Of a stretch of 64,000 bases of DNA, positions 63,126 to 64,000 are shown one piece after another. The position numbers and the translations under genes were made by a program. Source of the DNA: an uncultured Clostridiaceae bacterium. GTDB taxonomy: Bacteria; Bacillota; Clostridia; Clostridiales; Clostridiaceae. A model generated the notes under the pieces. It searched no databases. It was not told where the DNA came from and worked only from the letters and a program-made list of their open reading frames with translations. Location: positions 1 to 64,000 of the forward strand of contig CAMJGD010000011.1 of assembly GCA_946405135.1 (NCBI GenBank), read 5' to 3'. Position 1 is the first letter of the stretch; each line of letters opens with the position of its first letter.

Positions 63126-63848
63126 ATGAAGAAAAAAACTGTGTTTTTATTAGCTATGTCATTATTCCTATTAACCAGCTATGGTGTAAATGCTATGCAT
63201 ATAGCTGAAGGATTTTTAAGTCCTGCATGGTGTGGTGTATATTTTGTATTAAGCGCACCATTTTTTATAATGGGTATTAGAGATATTAAAAAGAAAACTT
63301 CTAAGAGTAAGGATCTTAAGATGCTTTTAGCTCTTGTAGCAGCTTATGCTTTTGTGCTTTCTGCTATGAAACTTCCTTCTGTTACAGGTAGCAGTTCTCA
63401 TCCTACAGGTACAGGTCTTGGAGCTATAATATTCGGACCTTTTACAATGAGTGTACTTGGTAGTATAGTTTTGCTGTTTCAAGCCTTATTTTTGGCTCAT
63501 GGAGGCATAACTACTTTAGGAGCTAATACTTTTTCTATGGGCATAGTAGGACCTATAGTTTCTTATTTGATTTATATAGGGTTAAAAAATAAAAATAAGA
63601 AAGTAGCTGTATTTTTGGCTGCCGCTTTAGGAGATTTAACCACTTATATAGTAACCTCTATACAGCTTGCACTAGCTTTCCCAGCAACCACTGGCGGCTT
63701 TTTAGCTTCCTTTCAGAAGTTTATATCCATATTTGCTGTAACTCAAATACCTCTTGCTATTATTGAAGGATTATTAACCGTTGGCATATTTGAATTTATA
63801 GAAACTCATTCTAAAGATGAGCTTGAATTGCTAAGTGAGGTGAAATAA
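63126..63848 (+). CDS. cbiM: Cobalt ECF transporter, S component
   Basis: 240 aa. A signal peptide (to about residue 23) ends just before MHIAEGFLSPAWC, so cleavage would expose the Met-His cobalt-binding N-terminus known for CbiM. Several membrane helices follow, with SSHPTGTGLGAIIFGPF and FLAHGGITTLGANTFSMG. Controlled by the second riboswitch. Confidence 0.94.
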   Translation: MKKKTVFLLAMSLFLLTSYGVNAMHIAEGFLSPAWCGVYFVLSAPFFIMGIRDIKKKTSKSKDLKMLLALVAAYAFVLSAMKLPSVTGSSSHPTGTGLGAIIFGPFTMSVLGSIVLLFQALFLAHGGITTLGANTFSMGIVGPIVSYLIYIGLKNKNKKVAVFLAAALGDLTTYIVTSIQLALAFPATTGGFLASFQKFISIFAVTQIPLAIIEGLLTVGIFEFIETHSKDELELLSEVK

Positions 63849-63849
63849 T

Positions 63850-64000
63850 TTGAAAAAGAAAAATTTGATAATTGTAATATTGTGTGTAGTTTTAATATTA
63901 GGAGCCCTAGTAATAGGAAGAAATGGTGAGTTTAATGGGGCAGATGATAGAGCAGAAGAAGCGATAACAGAAATTGATTCATCCTATAAGCCTTGGTTTG
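63850..64000 (+). CDS. cbiN: Cobalt transporter accessory protein (partial, runs off the end)
   Basis: The TTG at 63850 begins a membrane helix (NLIIVILCVVLILGALVIG) followed by GADDRAEEAITEIDSSYKPW, the CbiN pattern. Truncated by the window. GAGGTGAA lies within the end of cbiM. cbiQ and cbiO would be expected next. Confidence 0.85.
   Translation, partial: MKKKNLIIVILCVVLILGALVIGRNGEFNGADDRAEEAITEIDSSYKPWF

Overview
The window is low-G+C Firmicute chromosome and most resembles Clostridium sensu stricto. Evidence is the very A/T-rich intergenic DNA, strong AGGAGG-type ribosome sites, spore genes (spore photoproduct lyase, a PdaA-like deacetylase) and an anaerobic, early-cobalt cobalamin pathway (CbiK, CbiD, CbiG). 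All functions are assigned by reading motifs and family resemblance; no database search was run.

Layout. 1-480: tandem repeats of about 190 bp. 0.5-3.3 kb: nucleosidase, spore photoproduct lyase, SDR and DUF2164 genes; then truA, a CapA-like lipoprotein and a NifX-like protein. 6.7-13.7 kb: chemotaxis receptor, MarR-ABC exporter operon with a visible operator, a predicted beta-propeller protein and a MATE pump. 13.9-22.5 kb: DUF1292 gene, AraC regulator, and a sugar or cyclitol uptake and oxidation regulon (two Gfo/Idh/MocA dehydrogenases, two TIM-barrel isomerases, a complete ABC importer) with two near-identical 37-bp candidate operators. 22.7-34.4 kb: SatD/DUF3307/short-SatD cluster, pdaA-like gene, hemolysin III, small proteins, 1.4 kb of non-coding repeats, FTR1-type permease, GIY-YIG protein, glycerol dehydrogenase and mscL.

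About 34.45-42.79 kb is a foreign insert with higher G+C and different codon use. It carries a YdbC-like protein, a putative gene II/X-type replication protein, small phage-like genes, an excisionase-like protein, an HNH nuclease, a serine recombinase, a Tn916-type tyrosine integrase, a ribbon-helix-helix protein, and a PD-(D/E)XK-like nuclease paired with a DUF6508-like protein. Three of its promoters share -35 TGTACA/T, a 17-bp spacer and -10 TATAAT. The first is followed by an attenuator-like leader; the recombinase promoter carries a perfect LexA (SOS) box. No relaxase, secretion or capsid genes are visible, so it looks like a small plasmid- or satellite-like integrative element.

43.0-64.0 kb holds a long operon behind a cobalamin riboswitch. 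It encodes the path from glutamyl-tRNA to uroporphyrinogen III and precorrin-2 (hemA, precorrin-2 dehydrogenase, hemC, cobA-hemD, hemB, hemL), then cobalt insertion and corrin ring synthesis (cbiK, P, B, cobD, A, C, D, E, T, L, F, G, J, H). A second cobalamin riboswitch precedes cbiM and the start of cbiN (cobalt import), which runs off the end. Cobalt uptake and corrinoid synthesis would therefore both be shut down by B12.
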